Source: JBFWWP01 sp050246115 (GTDB taxonomy: Bacteria; Planctomycetota; UBA8108; UBA1146; JAJFFE01). From it: a stretch of 14,260 nucleotides of DNA. Each line of letters opens with the position of its first letter. The first letter of the stretch is position 1. The translations under genes were made by a program, and so were the position numbers. The stretch lies in the NCBI GenBank assembly GCA_050246115.1, contig JBFWWP010000052.1, positions 1 through 14,260 on the forward strand, in the 5' to 3' direction. Shown here in pieces: positions 7,256 to 13,928 of this stretch. The notes below the pieces were generated by a model that did not search any database, was not told the origin of the DNA, and saw only the letters and a program-made list of their open reading frames with translations.

Positions 7256-9265
7256 TCATCGTTCAGATCCACCCAAACCTTCTAGCGCCTCGAGGAAGAG
7301 GGCGATGACCTCCTTCTCCAGAGCAGCCCGCTCCAGCGGGTCCTCTACCCTGGAGGAGTAGGTCGCCTGGAATTCGTTGGGAACGCGTTGAGACTTTGTG
7401 ACCCTTCGAACGGTGGTAAGGGTCCATGCGGTCAGCTCGGCGGCCACCGGGCTATGAGTGATGCGAGCCCACGCGGAACGTTCCAGGAGCCGCTCGCGCA
7501 ACCGCGACGAGTGTTCCCAGGAAGGATCGGCCAGGCGGCCTGCGAGACGAGTTCGGACGCTCTCCAGGAGCGCGTCTTCGCCGTCGCCCGCGGCGGCTAT
7601 GGCAGCATCCATCCGCGCGAGGCAGAACCCTTCGTCTAGATCTCCAAGCCGACTGAGGGCCACCGCGCGTAGTGGGTCCTCGGAGCGGAAGGCGCTGGCG
7701 AGCAACCGCAGGTAGATGCTGGGGTGGTCTCCGTACGAGTAGGCCAAGAAAGCTGCTTCCCGGGTCGAGAGGGGTTCCTCAGCCTGCTCCGCGACTGCGA
7801 GGAAGTCCTTGTAAGGGATGAGCGCGGGCTGAAGGTGGGTCATGGCCAGCATGGCATGGACCCTGAGGGCGCGGTCCTTGTGCTGCGTGATGGCGTGCAG
7901 CTTGGCCAGCCAGTTCGGCTCGTGAGTGGCGGTGAGCACCATGGTGTCGATGGCACGCTCGATCTGGTGGCGGTACACGACGCCCGGTTCCGCGCGCGGC
8001 CCCGCATAGTCGACGAAGGTCTCCGGCACATCGAGGAGCCCAAGCAGATGGTCTGGGCCGTAAGGGCCCAGGAAGTCGCCGGCGGCGAGACTCTCGCGAC
8101 CGAGCGCCTTGGCCTTGGCGGCCAGTCGAGCGCGTGAGGCTTCCCGATCCGGCGCTTGTGCCCAATCGAGGTTCCCCTCGAGTTCCAGTTTCAGACTTCC
8201 CACCGGTCCGTGCACGACTTCCTCGTGAAGTGCTAACCAGTCGAGGACGAGGCCGCTGTACGACTTCAGCTGAGCTTTGATACTCCCGCTGGTGCCTTCA
8301 TGCGGCGTGAGATGCCAGACATGAAGCCGGATCCACTGGGGGGCCATGGCTTCCGACAGCAGCTCGCCGGCTCGGTCGCGCACCATTGCGAAGGGCACAG
8401 CGAGAGCGATCCACTCGACCAGATCATACTCCTTGCGTTCGATCAGATGCTCGACCCATTTCCCGCTGGCCTCGGGATGGACCTCCGTGTGCTGCTTGTA
8501 GCGCAGCCACCTGCCTTCGAGATCCAAGAGGTCCCAGCCATCGAGAGGCAGAACCATCGCAGGCGCGCTCGGCACGGCTGGCCCAGCGTCCTGTCGACTC
8601 TCCAGCGAAGTCCCGGTAGTGACGGTGCCCCCGGACAGATCGATGCCGTCCGAAAGGCTCTCGAAACCGGTGATGCGACCGCCCTCCGCCCCGACCTCGA
8701 AGCCAAGCCGCAAGCGTGGCTCTCCGCGAATCAGTAGCTCGGTATGATACGAACCGGCGGGAACCCACCCGCTAGTAAGCTCCAGGATCAAGGGATACTC
8801 GCGGGTAGTCTGCGCCTCCAAGTCGAGCTGGCCATCAGCAAGCAAGCGCCGGATGGGAATCCGGCCTCGCTCGATTTCTCGCATCCGTCCCTGGGTGGTG
8901 GCTCGAGAGGCTGACTCGAACGTGCTCACTGCCGGCGAGGACCGCAGCACAACCTCCAGCTCCTCGGCCGTGATCAGGTTCGCGCCGCGAGTCCCCGCGA
9001 ACCCAGGCGCCGGATCGACCAGGGGCCCAATCGGGGAGATCCACACTTGCAGCCGGAAACGCTCGCCGTGGCGTTGCGGGGCGACGCGCACCCAGCTCGT
9101 CCAGCGGCCACTCCCCCCATCGTGGTAGTAGAAGCTCGAAGTCGCGAGCGGCAGGTTTGCGAAGCCCTCCTCGACAGTGCGCTTGCCATCCTGGCCTTGC
9201 TCGTCCGGCCATGATCCTGAAGAGGCAACACAGATACCGCTTAGCAGAAAGGCAACGATCCCCAT
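7256..9265 (-). CDS. Large exported protein of unknown function with HEAT-like helical C-terminus
   Basis: This protein has 669 residues. The ATG at 9265 is chosen because GGAGGAGG lies six bases upstream, the best ribosome site in the window. It is followed by a hydrophobic leader (VAFLLSGICVASSGS). A GTG at 9325 would add 20 residues including an RRR n-region, which would suit a signal peptide better, but it lacks a ribosome site. Residues about 40-200 look beta-rich (WTSWVRVAPQRHGERFRLQVW; an EYPLILELTSGW segment). Residues 240-360 carry tryptophan-rich segments. From about 430 the sequence becomes repetitive helices (DRALRVHAMLAMTHLQPAL, TREAAFLAYSYGDHPSIYLR, DPLRAVALSRLGDLDEG) resembling HEAT-type repeats. 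No enzyme motif was recognised. It converges with the rhombosortase gene across 139 bp. It probably acts outside the cytoplasm, where HEAT-type repeats usually serve as protein-binding scaffolds. Confidence 0.75.
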   Translation of the reverse strand: MGIVAFLLSGICVASSGSWPDEQGQDGKRTVEEGFANLPLATSSFYYHDGGSGRWTSWVRVAPQRHGERFRLQVWISPIGPLVDPAPGFAGTRGANLITAEELEVVLRSSPAVSTFESASRATTQGRMREIERGRIPIRRLLADGQLDLEAQTTREYPLILELTSGWVPAGSYHTELLIRGEPRLRLGFEVGAEGGRITGFESLSDGIDLSGGTVTTGTSLESRQDAGPAVPSAPAMVLPLDGWDLLDLEGRWLRYKQHTEVHPEASGKWVEHLIERKEYDLVEWIALAVPFAMVRDRAGELLSEAMAPQWIRLHVWHLTPHEGTSGSIKAQLKSYSGLVLDWLALHEEVVHGPVGSLKLELEGNLDWAQAPDREASRARLAAKAKALGRESLAAGDFLGPYGPDHLLGLLDVPETFVDYAGPRAEPGVVYRHQIERAIDTMVLTATHEPNWLAKLHAITQHKDRALRVHAMLAMTHLQPALIPYKDFLAVAEQAEEPLSTREAAFLAYSYGDHPSIYLRLLASAFRSEDPLRAVALSRLGDLDEGFCLARMDAAIAAAGDGEDALLESVRTRLAGRLADPSWEHSSRLRERLLERSAWARITHSPVAAELTAWTLTTVRRVTKSQRVPNEFQATYSSRVEDPLERAALEKEVIALFLEALEGLGGSER

Positions 9266-9699
9266 CTCGAGCCTCCTCCGGCCAGGGTGCTGAGCGCTGG
9301 CCTTCCTATCTTCCCGAAGAGCCACGCACAGATTCTAGCGGCCCTTCATTGTGCTGAGCGGGTGGCGGGAAGACAATCGCTTGCAGTGCATTCCATGACA
9401 GGTACGCGGTGAGTGTCGGCGTTACAGACGTGGGGCCTGCGCTCGGTAGATGGCCTCAATCGTCTCTCGCCGACAGGGCACGACGTCGACTTTTGGGCCG
9501 AGGGGAGCCGACCAAGCACATGAGGAACGACGTCGCCCAGCAATGCAGCGCGACATGCAGGGTGGAGTTCCGCTGGACCCGGGCGCCAGCGACGAAGGGA
9601 CCGCGGGCATCGACAACTGGGAACAAGAATGCTCGGACTGTGATGCGACGCGGATCTCGTACGCGGACATGGTGGACAGGATCGTCCGGCCTCAGGCGA
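9266..9699. other. Gene-poor stretch upstream of the large exported protein
   Basis: I see no supported gene here. The right part (about 9450-9700) has overlapping open frames on both strands, none with a recognisable motif. The promoter of the minus-strand gene at 9265 should lie in the left part, but I could not pick a convincing -35/-10 pair. Confidence 0.35.
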
Positions 9700-9724
9700 C
9701 GATCACTGGCCCTCGGAGAGATTT

Positions 9725-9780
9725 CGGGCGGGGAGTTCCCGCAGGCGGCTGTTCCGGCCCGGGGATTACTCTCGGGCGGG
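9725..9780 (+). repeat. Cluster of repeat-family right-end motifs
   Basis: TTCGGGCGGGGA at 9723-9734 and GGGGATTACTCTCGGGCGGG at 9761-9780 match the right end of repeat B (11001-11016). A further TTCCGGGGGCGGG-type block lies at 9799-9812. No left end is recognisable within 200 bp upstream, so this is an isolated or decayed end. It shows that the repeat family extends left of the main repeat region. Confidence 0.5.
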
Positions 9781-9833
9781 GGACTTCCACGGGGGACTTC
9801 CGGGGGCGGGTTCCGAGAGTTCCCGGCCTGGGT

Positions 9834-9883
9834 TCACTCGAAGAAGTAGCCGTCCAAGGCGCGCATGTCTGCGACATGGGCGC
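9834..9883 (-). other. Gene-tail-like fragment and hairpin downstream of the two-gene operon
   Basis: The minus-strand frame ending at the TGA at 9836-9834 reads HVADMRALDGYFFE, which looks like a genuine protein C-terminus, but I cannot name its source. The same DNA forms an inverted repeat: GCGCATGTC (9861-9869), a 3-base loop and GACAT, with GCGC closing after a 2-base bulge (9880-9883). It lies just after the stop of the small helical-protein gene (9923), so the hairpin might end that transcript. No T-tract follows. Confidence 0.3.
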
Positions 9884-9922
9884 TAGGGAGCAGGCTCGAG
9901 CAAGGGCTGCGTGAAGCTGCCG

Positions 9923-10273
9923 TCAGCTGCGCTGCGATGAATCCCGGGCGCGCCGTGCTGCCATGCCGAAGGCCAGGAAGTACCGGTCGAGGCTCTCCGC
10001 TGTGGAGTCATAGGCGTTGTCGCCCACGAAGAAGTCGCACAGCACTTCCCGGGCCCGACACAGCTCGCGGCGGCGCCCGCGCCAGCGTGCATCCGCGATG
10101 GTGAGGTCGATCAGTTCGAGGGCGCGTTCGAACGCCGCTTCCTGCCGAGCCTTGTTGTCTGCCGCGCGTGCGCGCAGCGCCCGGCTGACCTCGCTGCCTA
10201 CGTTCCCGAGCTGCTCCAGCAGCGTGAGGGTGCCCCAGCGTCCGGCAGCCAGAGTGGGGTGATGAGGACTCAT
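9923..10273 (-). CDS. Small helical protein, second gene of an overlapping operon
   Basis: This protein has 116 residues and starts at the ATG at 10273, which overlaps the stop of the upstream gene by 4 bp (ATGA). It is predicted to be almost entirely helical. The pattern includes LEQLGNVGSEVSRALRARA, FERALELIDLTIAD, a CRAREVLCDFF segment, and DRYFLAFGMAARRARD at the end. I recall this pattern (N-x-G-S-E-x-x-R-A; R-A-L-E-L-x-D-L-T-I; R-E-x-x-x-D) from uncharacterised bacterial proteins of similar size, sometimes beside DUF5674 genes. No function is known to me. Translational coupling implies that it acts with the DUF5674-like protein. A toxin-antitoxin-like or nucleotide-handling pair is possible but unproven. 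Confidence 0.75.
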   Translation of the reverse strand: MSPHHPTLAAGRWGTLTLLEQLGNVGSEVSRALRARAADNKARQEAAFERALELIDLTIADARWRGRRRELCRAREVLCDFFVGDNAYDSTAESLDRYFLAFGMAARRARDSSQRS

Positions 10274-10611
10274 GGGGTGATCAGGCTCTGCACGACTTCG
10301 CGGATCCGGGCACGGAGGGCAGGATCATCGACCCCGCGGGTGCGATTCCCCTGCGCGGGGCGCAGGTTGATCATGGAGTCGAACTCGATCCACTCCTCCG
10401 AGGTCTCCCCTGGGTACAGGTTGAGGCCCCACAGGTCCCGCTGACTCGAGCCGTCCTCCAGCGTCAGATGCTCGCCGTCTGCGTGGAGTTCGCCACCCAC
10501 CACCATGATCTCGCGAGTACAGTCGACGACAGCATTGATCATGTCACCGAAGCCGGCCCGCGCAAACTCGGCCAGCTGCGCCCGATCGATGGGTTTTCTC
10601 AGGATCTCCAT
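10270..10611 (-). CDS. DUF5674-like protein
   Basis: This protein has 113 residues. The ATG at 10611 is chosen because GGAAG lies about 8 bases upstream and the family begins with M-E-I-x-x-K-P-I. Recognisable blocks are MEILRKPIDRAQLAE at the start, FGDMINAVVDCTREIMVVGG with GELHADGE, LWGLNLYPGE, and WIEFDSMINLRPAQGNRTRG near the end. These match DUF5674 as I remember it, including the GGELHAD and FDSMINxRPxxGN segments. The length is typical and the gene looks intact. It overlaps the following small helical-protein gene by 4 bp. Its first 17 codons and its upstream region are duplicated at 13495-13928, so its promoter lies within a mobile or recombining segment. The biochemical role of this family is not known to me. 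Confidence 0.85.
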   Translation of the reverse strand: MEILRKPIDRAQLAEFARAGFGDMINAVVDCTREIMVVGGELHADGEHLTLEDGSSQRDLWGLNLYPGETSEEWIEFDSMINLRPAQGNRTRGVDDPALRARIREVVQSLITP

Positions 10612-10848
10612 GCCCAGATCTTCCGTGCGTAGTCCAGCGGCGACGTCGACATCGGCAAACAGACTACCGCAGCGGCCATCCAGCGCAACCCGGGTTCCGC
10701 ACGCTTGGTCGCGAAGGCCTCGATGAGGCAGCTCCGAGGGAGGCAGCGCCCGCCCGAGAAGGCAGCTCCCGGAGGCAGCTCCCGCCCGAGGAGGCAGCTC
10801 CCGCCCGAGAGTAGCGCACGGGCATCCGCGGGCATCCGGCGCGGGCAT
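10612..10848. repeat. Degenerate tandem block of CCCGCCCGAG and GGGCATCC units
   Basis: Units such as GGCAGCTCCCGCCCGAG recur several times between 10730 and 10815, followed by three GCGGGCATCCGG-type units to 10850. Unit number differs between the two long repeats (10559-11023 and 13495-13928). CCCGCCCGAG is the outer edge of the repeat family, so the block looks like stacked, decayed left ends. It forms the upstream region of the DUF5674-like gene. Confidence 0.6.
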
Positions 10849-11016
10849 CCGGCCCGATAGTAGTTCGCCCAGTGAGCCCCACAGCGCGATCTGGGTTCTG
10901 CAGGATGCACCCTCGTTGTGGGGAGCGGCTCGAAGCGAACGACCGAACAAGGACGAAACACCGGAGGCGGTCGCTCGAAGGGTGGGGGCGGGGCACGGGG
11001 ATTACTCTCGGGCGGG
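10849..11016 (+). repeat. Repeat B core, copy 1 (MITE-like)
   Basis: This 168-bp unit has imperfect terminal inverted repeats. The left end is CCGGCCCGATAGTAGTTCGC. The right end reads CCCGCCCGAGAGTAATCC on the minus strand. The first 31 bp match repeat A at 26 positions, and a second 24-bp block further in matches at 19. No protein is encoded convincingly. An unlinked autonomous partner would be needed for mobility. Confidence 0.6.
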
Positions 11017-11023
11017 TGTCTCC

Positions 11024-11305
11024 GCCGATTGAGCCCAGCCTCGCTGTCCGTGCCCTTCAGTGTCTGGTGCACCCTCGGGGCGCCGTACGTTCCATCGCTC
11101 TCCTCGTGGACAGCTCTGATCTTCTCTAGCAGCTCACCGTTCCGTCTATCCGTCTCCGACACGCCCCGCCGGAGCCAGCTGTAGTATCCGCTTCTGGAGA
11201 TCTGAAGTACCTTGCAGGCTCGGCTTACCTCGAAGATCTCCCGATTCTCGAGGACGAACTGATATCTCAGCTCCCGTGGTTCGCGAAGTAAGCCGCCGCT
11301 TTTTT
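11024..11305 (-). pseudogene. IS3-family OrfB transposase, truncated
   Basis: This is the -1 frame relative to OrfA and would be reached by slippage at the A7 run (minus strand, 11306-11300). The fragment reads RYQFVLENREIFEVSRACKV, then ISRSGYYSWLRRGVSETDRR and ELLEKIRAVHEESDGTYGAP. That is the helix-turn-helix region (HTH_21 type) that opens IS3 OrfB. It stops about 90 residues in, at the edge of repeat B (11023), beyond which the frame is repeat sequence. The integrase DDE catalytic domain, some 170 residues in intact copies, is missing, so the element cannot move itself. Intact OrfB proteins are about 270-290 residues. Confidence 0.8.
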
Positions 11306-11566
11306 TAGGATCTCCCGATCCTGCTCTGCCTGCGCAAGCTTCTTCTTCAGCTCGCGATTCTCTCGTTCCAGATCGAGCATCGATCGCTCGCCCTTCTTCG
11401 GCAACACACGGCCACCTGCCAGAAGCTTCCGCTTCCAGGCAAACAGCAGATTCTCCGAAACCCCAAGTGACTCCGCGACTTCTCGCACTGGCCGATCCCC
11501 CTCGACCACCTGCCGAACCGCGTCGACCTTGAAGTCGTCCGTGTACTTCTTGCGCTTCTTTCCCAT
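11267..11566 (-). CDS. IS3-family OrfA (helix-turn-helix protein)
   Basis: This protein has 99 residues. The ATG at 11566 follows GGAAGGA by 8 bases. It starts MGKKRKKYTDDFKVDAVRQV and continues VAESLGVSENLLFAWKRKL, a helix-turn-helix that binds the element ends. The C-terminal half (ERENRELKKKLAQAEQDREI) is a leucine-zipper-like coiled coil typical of IS3 OrfA. The length is normal. An A7 slippery run at 11300-11306 near the end of the gene matches the programmed -1 frameshift used to make the OrfAB fusion transposase. OrfA looks intact, but its partner OrfB is truncated. Alone it could at most act as a regulator of related elements. Confidence 0.88.
   Translation of the reverse strand: MGKKRKKYTDDFKVDAVRQVVEGDRPVREVAESLGVSENLLFAWKRKLLAGGRVLPKKGERSMLDLERENRELKKKLAQAEQDREILKKAAAYFANHGS
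11300..11306 (-). promoter_or_regulatory. IS3 frameshift slippery site (A7)
   Basis: On the minus strand a run of seven A followed by G lies in the last quarter of orfA, where OrfA and the -1 OrfB frame overlap. IS3 elements use such runs for programmed -1 frameshifting. The signal is preserved although the downstream frame is cut short. Confidence 0.65.
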
Positions 11567-11783
11567 TGTGTCCGTCCTTCCGGAGGTTCATTATTCCTCC
11601 TTAAGGCGTGTCCACAATCCCGGGGGAAGCTCACCCAGACAACGGGTATCATCAGTACAGCATACGACAAAGCCTGCTGGGTGGCGGACTACCTAGTTGC
11701 GAACCCATCCGTGATTTCTGGCCTTCCCGCGCTACTTTGCCGACGGCCATTCCGGTGAGGCCTCCCGGGACTTGAGAGAACCA

Positions 11784-12329
11784 ATGGTCAAGTTGGTGAA
11801 GACCGCTGGCGCATGCTGCCTTCTGGGGGCAATCTTGGTGGCCGGGTCCGTCACGGTCTGGGTTGTGAGAGGGTTCGATGTTGTCGCGCAGTACTGTAGT
11901 AACCTGCGAAGCTACCATGGAGTCGAACGGGTTCACGCAGACGTGCGAACGGACGGTCCGTTGAGTGTTGTTGACGAGTTTGACATCTGTGTCCACACCA
12001 CGTGTGGTTCCAGAGTCCGGCTAACGTACTCTAAAGGACATGGGTTCGGAGGCATTCAGGCAGTGGACGGTCAGCCTATCGATGTTGTGTTGTGGCCGCA
12101 CCCGGACTTCGTTGGAGAGGGGCAGCTTGAGTGCCTACCGGTTGGGCTGAAGATCTTCGACCCGGAGCTTAGTGTTCTGCATCCGCAGCAGGTGGTAAGC
12201 GACGCCGCCACGCTCGCCGTGTTACTGAAGAGACTGCCTGAGTACCCGAGGCGGCTTGTATTGGAGAGTTCTCTGGGCCCGATAGGGGCGGCGAAGCGAC
12301 CATCCATTCCACTCTACGAGTGCCGCTGA
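11784..12329 (+). CDS. Membrane-anchored protein of unknown function
   Basis: This protein has 181 residues. The ATG at 11784 is preferred over a TTG 12 bases upstream because GAGAG lies seven bases before it and a hydrophobic segment follows (residues 8-28, GACCLLGAILVAGSVTVWVV). The rest is predicted to be soluble and extracytoplasmic. It has cysteines at 38, 69, 74, 117 and 180, and segments such as DEFDICVHTTCG and VVLWPHPDFVGEG. I do not recognise a family. The DNA is visibly less GC-rich than its neighbours, with T- and A-ending codons, which suggests recent acquisition. It sits alone between the truncated IS3 element and the first repeat A. It may be a passenger gene of the mobile region. 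Confidence 0.6.
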   Translation: MVKLVKTAGACCLLGAILVAGSVTVWVVRGFDVVAQYCSNLRSYHGVERVHADVRTDGPLSVVDEFDICVHTTCGSRVRLTYSKGHGFGGIQAVDGQPIDVVLWPHPDFVGEGQLECLPVGLKIFDPELSVLHPQQVVSDAATLAVLLKRLPEYPRRLVLESSLGPIGAAKRPSIPLYECR

Positions 12330-12486
12330 GACGGGGGTGTTCCGGGGGCTCAACCCGCCCGCGGGGAGCGCAACGGTGGTTGAGCGAGCGCGGCTCTTCG
12401 TGAGTTGTCGGCAAGGATGCCTGAAGCCCCGGTTTCTGGGTCGTGATGCGGGTCGGGGTCGTGGTCCGGTCCGGTCGGGGGAGCAT

Positions 12487-12790
12487 CCCGCCCGAAAGTA
12501 ATCCGCCGAGTGAGCCCGGTAGCACGTTCGTGTCTTCCGCGAAGTGCGCCCTCGGTGTCGAGAACGGCATGATGGGTCCATCGCGATCGAGTCCTGGGCG
12601 TGCCAGTTGGCCTCGGTCGGTCGGTGGGGGGGCCGGTTGCTGAGTGGCGTGACCGTCGGCATCGTCGTTCAGGCTGGCCCGATGGGGGGCGGTGTTGGCG
12701 AGTGTTGCTGGTGACGAGCGCCAACGCCTTGGTGTTCAGCGATCTCTGGCACCTCGGGGTCCGCGCCCACAAGAACCGAGTCGTGCCACA
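12487..12790 (+). repeat. Repeat A, copy 1 (304 bp, longest form)
   Basis: It begins CCCGCCCGAAAGTAATCCGC and ends in GTCGTGCCACA. It is nearly identical over the full 304 bp to copy 2. The left edge is sharp and shared by all four copies. A short AGCAT precedes it, as in copies 3 and 4. Confidence 0.85.
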
Positions 12791-12818
12791 GACCTTCATG
12801 AATCCATCCCGAATCCAT

Positions 12819-13122
12819 CCCGCCCGAAAGTAATCCGCCGAGTGAGCCCGGTAGCACGTTCGTGTTTTCCGCGAAGTGCGCCCTCGGTGTCGAGAACGGC
12901 ATGATGAGTCCATCGCGACCGAGTCCTGGGCGTGCCAGTTGGCCTCGGTCGGTCGGTGGGGGGCCGGTTGCTGAGTGGCGTGACCGTCGGCAATCGTCGT
13001 TCAGGCTGGCCCGATGGCGGGCGGCGTTGGCGAGTGTTGCTGGTGACGAGCGCCAACGACTTGGTGTTCAGCGATCTCTGGCACCTCGGGGTCCGCGCCC
13101 ACGAGAACCGAGTCGTGCCACA
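12819..13122 (+). repeat. Repeat A, copy 2 (304 bp, longest form)
   Basis: Same limits and length as copy 1, with scattered substitutions and compensating single-base indels. Just before it, AATCCATCCCG occurs twice in tandem (12802-12823). This looks like a small duplication across the left edge. Confidence 0.85.
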
Positions 13123-13199
13123 TTCACGAGTGAGTCGGCGGGGGCTGCGAAGCGAGCCAAGAGTGCTGCCGCAGAGATCTCAAAGCCGATAGATAGCAT

Positions 13200-13357
13200 C
13201 CCGCCCGAAAGTAGTCCGCCGAGTGAGCCCGGTAGCACGTTCGTGTCTTCCGCGAAGTGCGCCCTCGGTGTCGAGAACGGCATGATGAGTCCATCGCGAC
13301 CGAGTCCTGGGCGTGCCAGTTGGCCTCGGTCGGTCGGTGGGGGGGCCGGTTGCTGAG
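13200..13357 (+). repeat. Repeat A, copy 3 (158 bp, shorter right end)
   Basis: It matches copies 1 and 2 from the left edge to GGTTGCTGAG, then stops. The next copy begins within 10 bp. Its length is close to the 168-bp repeat B core, so this may be the true unit, and copies 1 and 2 may carry extra flanking DNA. Confidence 0.8.
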
Positions 13358-13366
13358 CGGAAGCAT

Positions 13367-13494
13367 CCCGCCCGAAAGTAATCCGCCGAGTGAGCCCGGT
13401 AGCACGTTCGTGTCTTCCGCGAATTGCGGGCTCGGTGTCGAGAACGGCATGATGAGTCCATCGCGATCGAGTCCTGGGCGTGCCAGTTGGCCTC
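13367..13494 (+). repeat. Repeat A, copy 4 (128 bp, right end cut)
   Basis: The left edge is as in the other copies. The right end stops at GCCAGTTGGCCTC, where the sequence changes directly into the long repeat carrying the DUF5674 start codons. The joint at 13494/13495 is therefore a recombination or insertion breakpoint. Confidence 0.8.
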
Positions 13495-13547
13495 CGCGCA
13501 AGCTCGGCCAGCTGCGCCCGATCGATGGGTTTTCTCAGGATCTCCAT
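13495..13547 (-). pseudogene. Duplicated 5' end of the DUF5674-like gene
   Basis: Seventeen codons, identical to the intact gene at 10270-10611 except for one residue (Leu for Phe near the end), run into repeat A copy 4. The remaining 96 residues are absent. This is evidence that the segment was copied from the intact locus and is not an independent gene. Confidence 0.75.
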
Positions 13548-13751
13548 GCCCAGCTCTTCCGTGCGTAGTCCAGCGGCGACGTCGACATCGGCAAACAGAC
13601 TACCGCAGCGGCCATCCAGCGCAACCCGGGTTCCGCACGCTTGGTCGCGAAGGCCTCGATGAGGCAGCTCCGAGGGAGGCAGCGCCCGCCCGAGAAGGCA
13701 GCTCCCGAGGCAGCTCCCGCCCGAGAGTAGTGCACGGGCATCCGCGGGCAT

Positions 13752-13921
13752 CCGGACCCGATAGTAGTTCGCCCAGTGAGCCCCACAGCGCGATCTGGGT
13801 TCTGCAGGATGCACCCTCGTTGTGGGGAGCGGCTCGAAGCGAACGACCGAACAAGGACGAAACACCGGAGGCGGTCGCTCGAAGGGTGGGGGGCGGGGCA
13901 CGGGGATTACTCTCGGGCGGG
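13752..13921 (+). repeat. Repeat B core, copy 2 (MITE-like)
   Basis: This copy is nearly identical to 10849-11016, with an extra A in the left end (CCGGACCCGATAG) and an extra G in the G-run near the right end. The right terminus ATTACTCTCGGGCGGG is unchanged. Confidence 0.6.
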
Positions 13922-13928
13922 TGTCTCC

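Larger units (their letters stand above)
10559..11023. repeat. Long direct repeat, copy 1 (contains repeat B)
   Basis: This 465-bp segment is repeated in the same orientation at 13495-13928 with few differences. Copy 1 has one extra unit of a CAGCTCCCGCCCGAGGAGG tandem and one extra GCGGGCATCC unit, which explains its extra length. It includes the first 17 codons of the DUF5674-like gene, about 235 bp of tandem CCCGCCCGAG-type units, and the 168-bp repeat B core (10849-11016). The right edge abuts the broken IS3 transposase. Confidence 0.85.
11024..11633 (-). mobile_element. Truncated IS3-family insertion sequence
   Basis: The 5' end is intact. A terminal repeat begins TGAGCTTCCCCCGGGATTGT at 11633 and reads left, followed by a short leader, orfA and the start of orfB. 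The other end has been replaced by repeat B at 11023. The TGA-x-C-x-x-CCCCGG-type start is usual for IS3 elements. No target duplication can be checked because the far end is lost. Confidence 0.75.
13495..13928. repeat. Long direct repeat, copy 2 (contains repeat B)
   Basis: This is a 434-bp copy of 10559-11023, about 30 bp shorter through loss of tandem units. It carries the reverse complement of the first 17 codons of the DUF5674-like gene (MEILRKPIDRAQLAELA, from 13547 leftward) and its ribosome site, but none of the rest of that gene. It ends in TGTCTCC, where the methyltransferase remnant begins. Confidence 0.85.

Noticed and set aside
11582..11600. GGAGG/CCTCC stem in the IS3 leader that might hide a ribosome site
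   Set aside because: The hidden site precedes an out-of-frame ATG, not the orfA start, and the stem has only five pairs.
12862..13356. 164-residue open frame on the plus strand
   Set aside because: It consists of two repeat A copies read through. The same peptide recurs only because the DNA is repeated, and no start signal or motif is present.
12487..13494. CRISPR array or integron cassette array
   Set aside because: The repeats are 128-304 bp, with no regular short spacers, no attC-like palindromes and no integrase or cas gene nearby.
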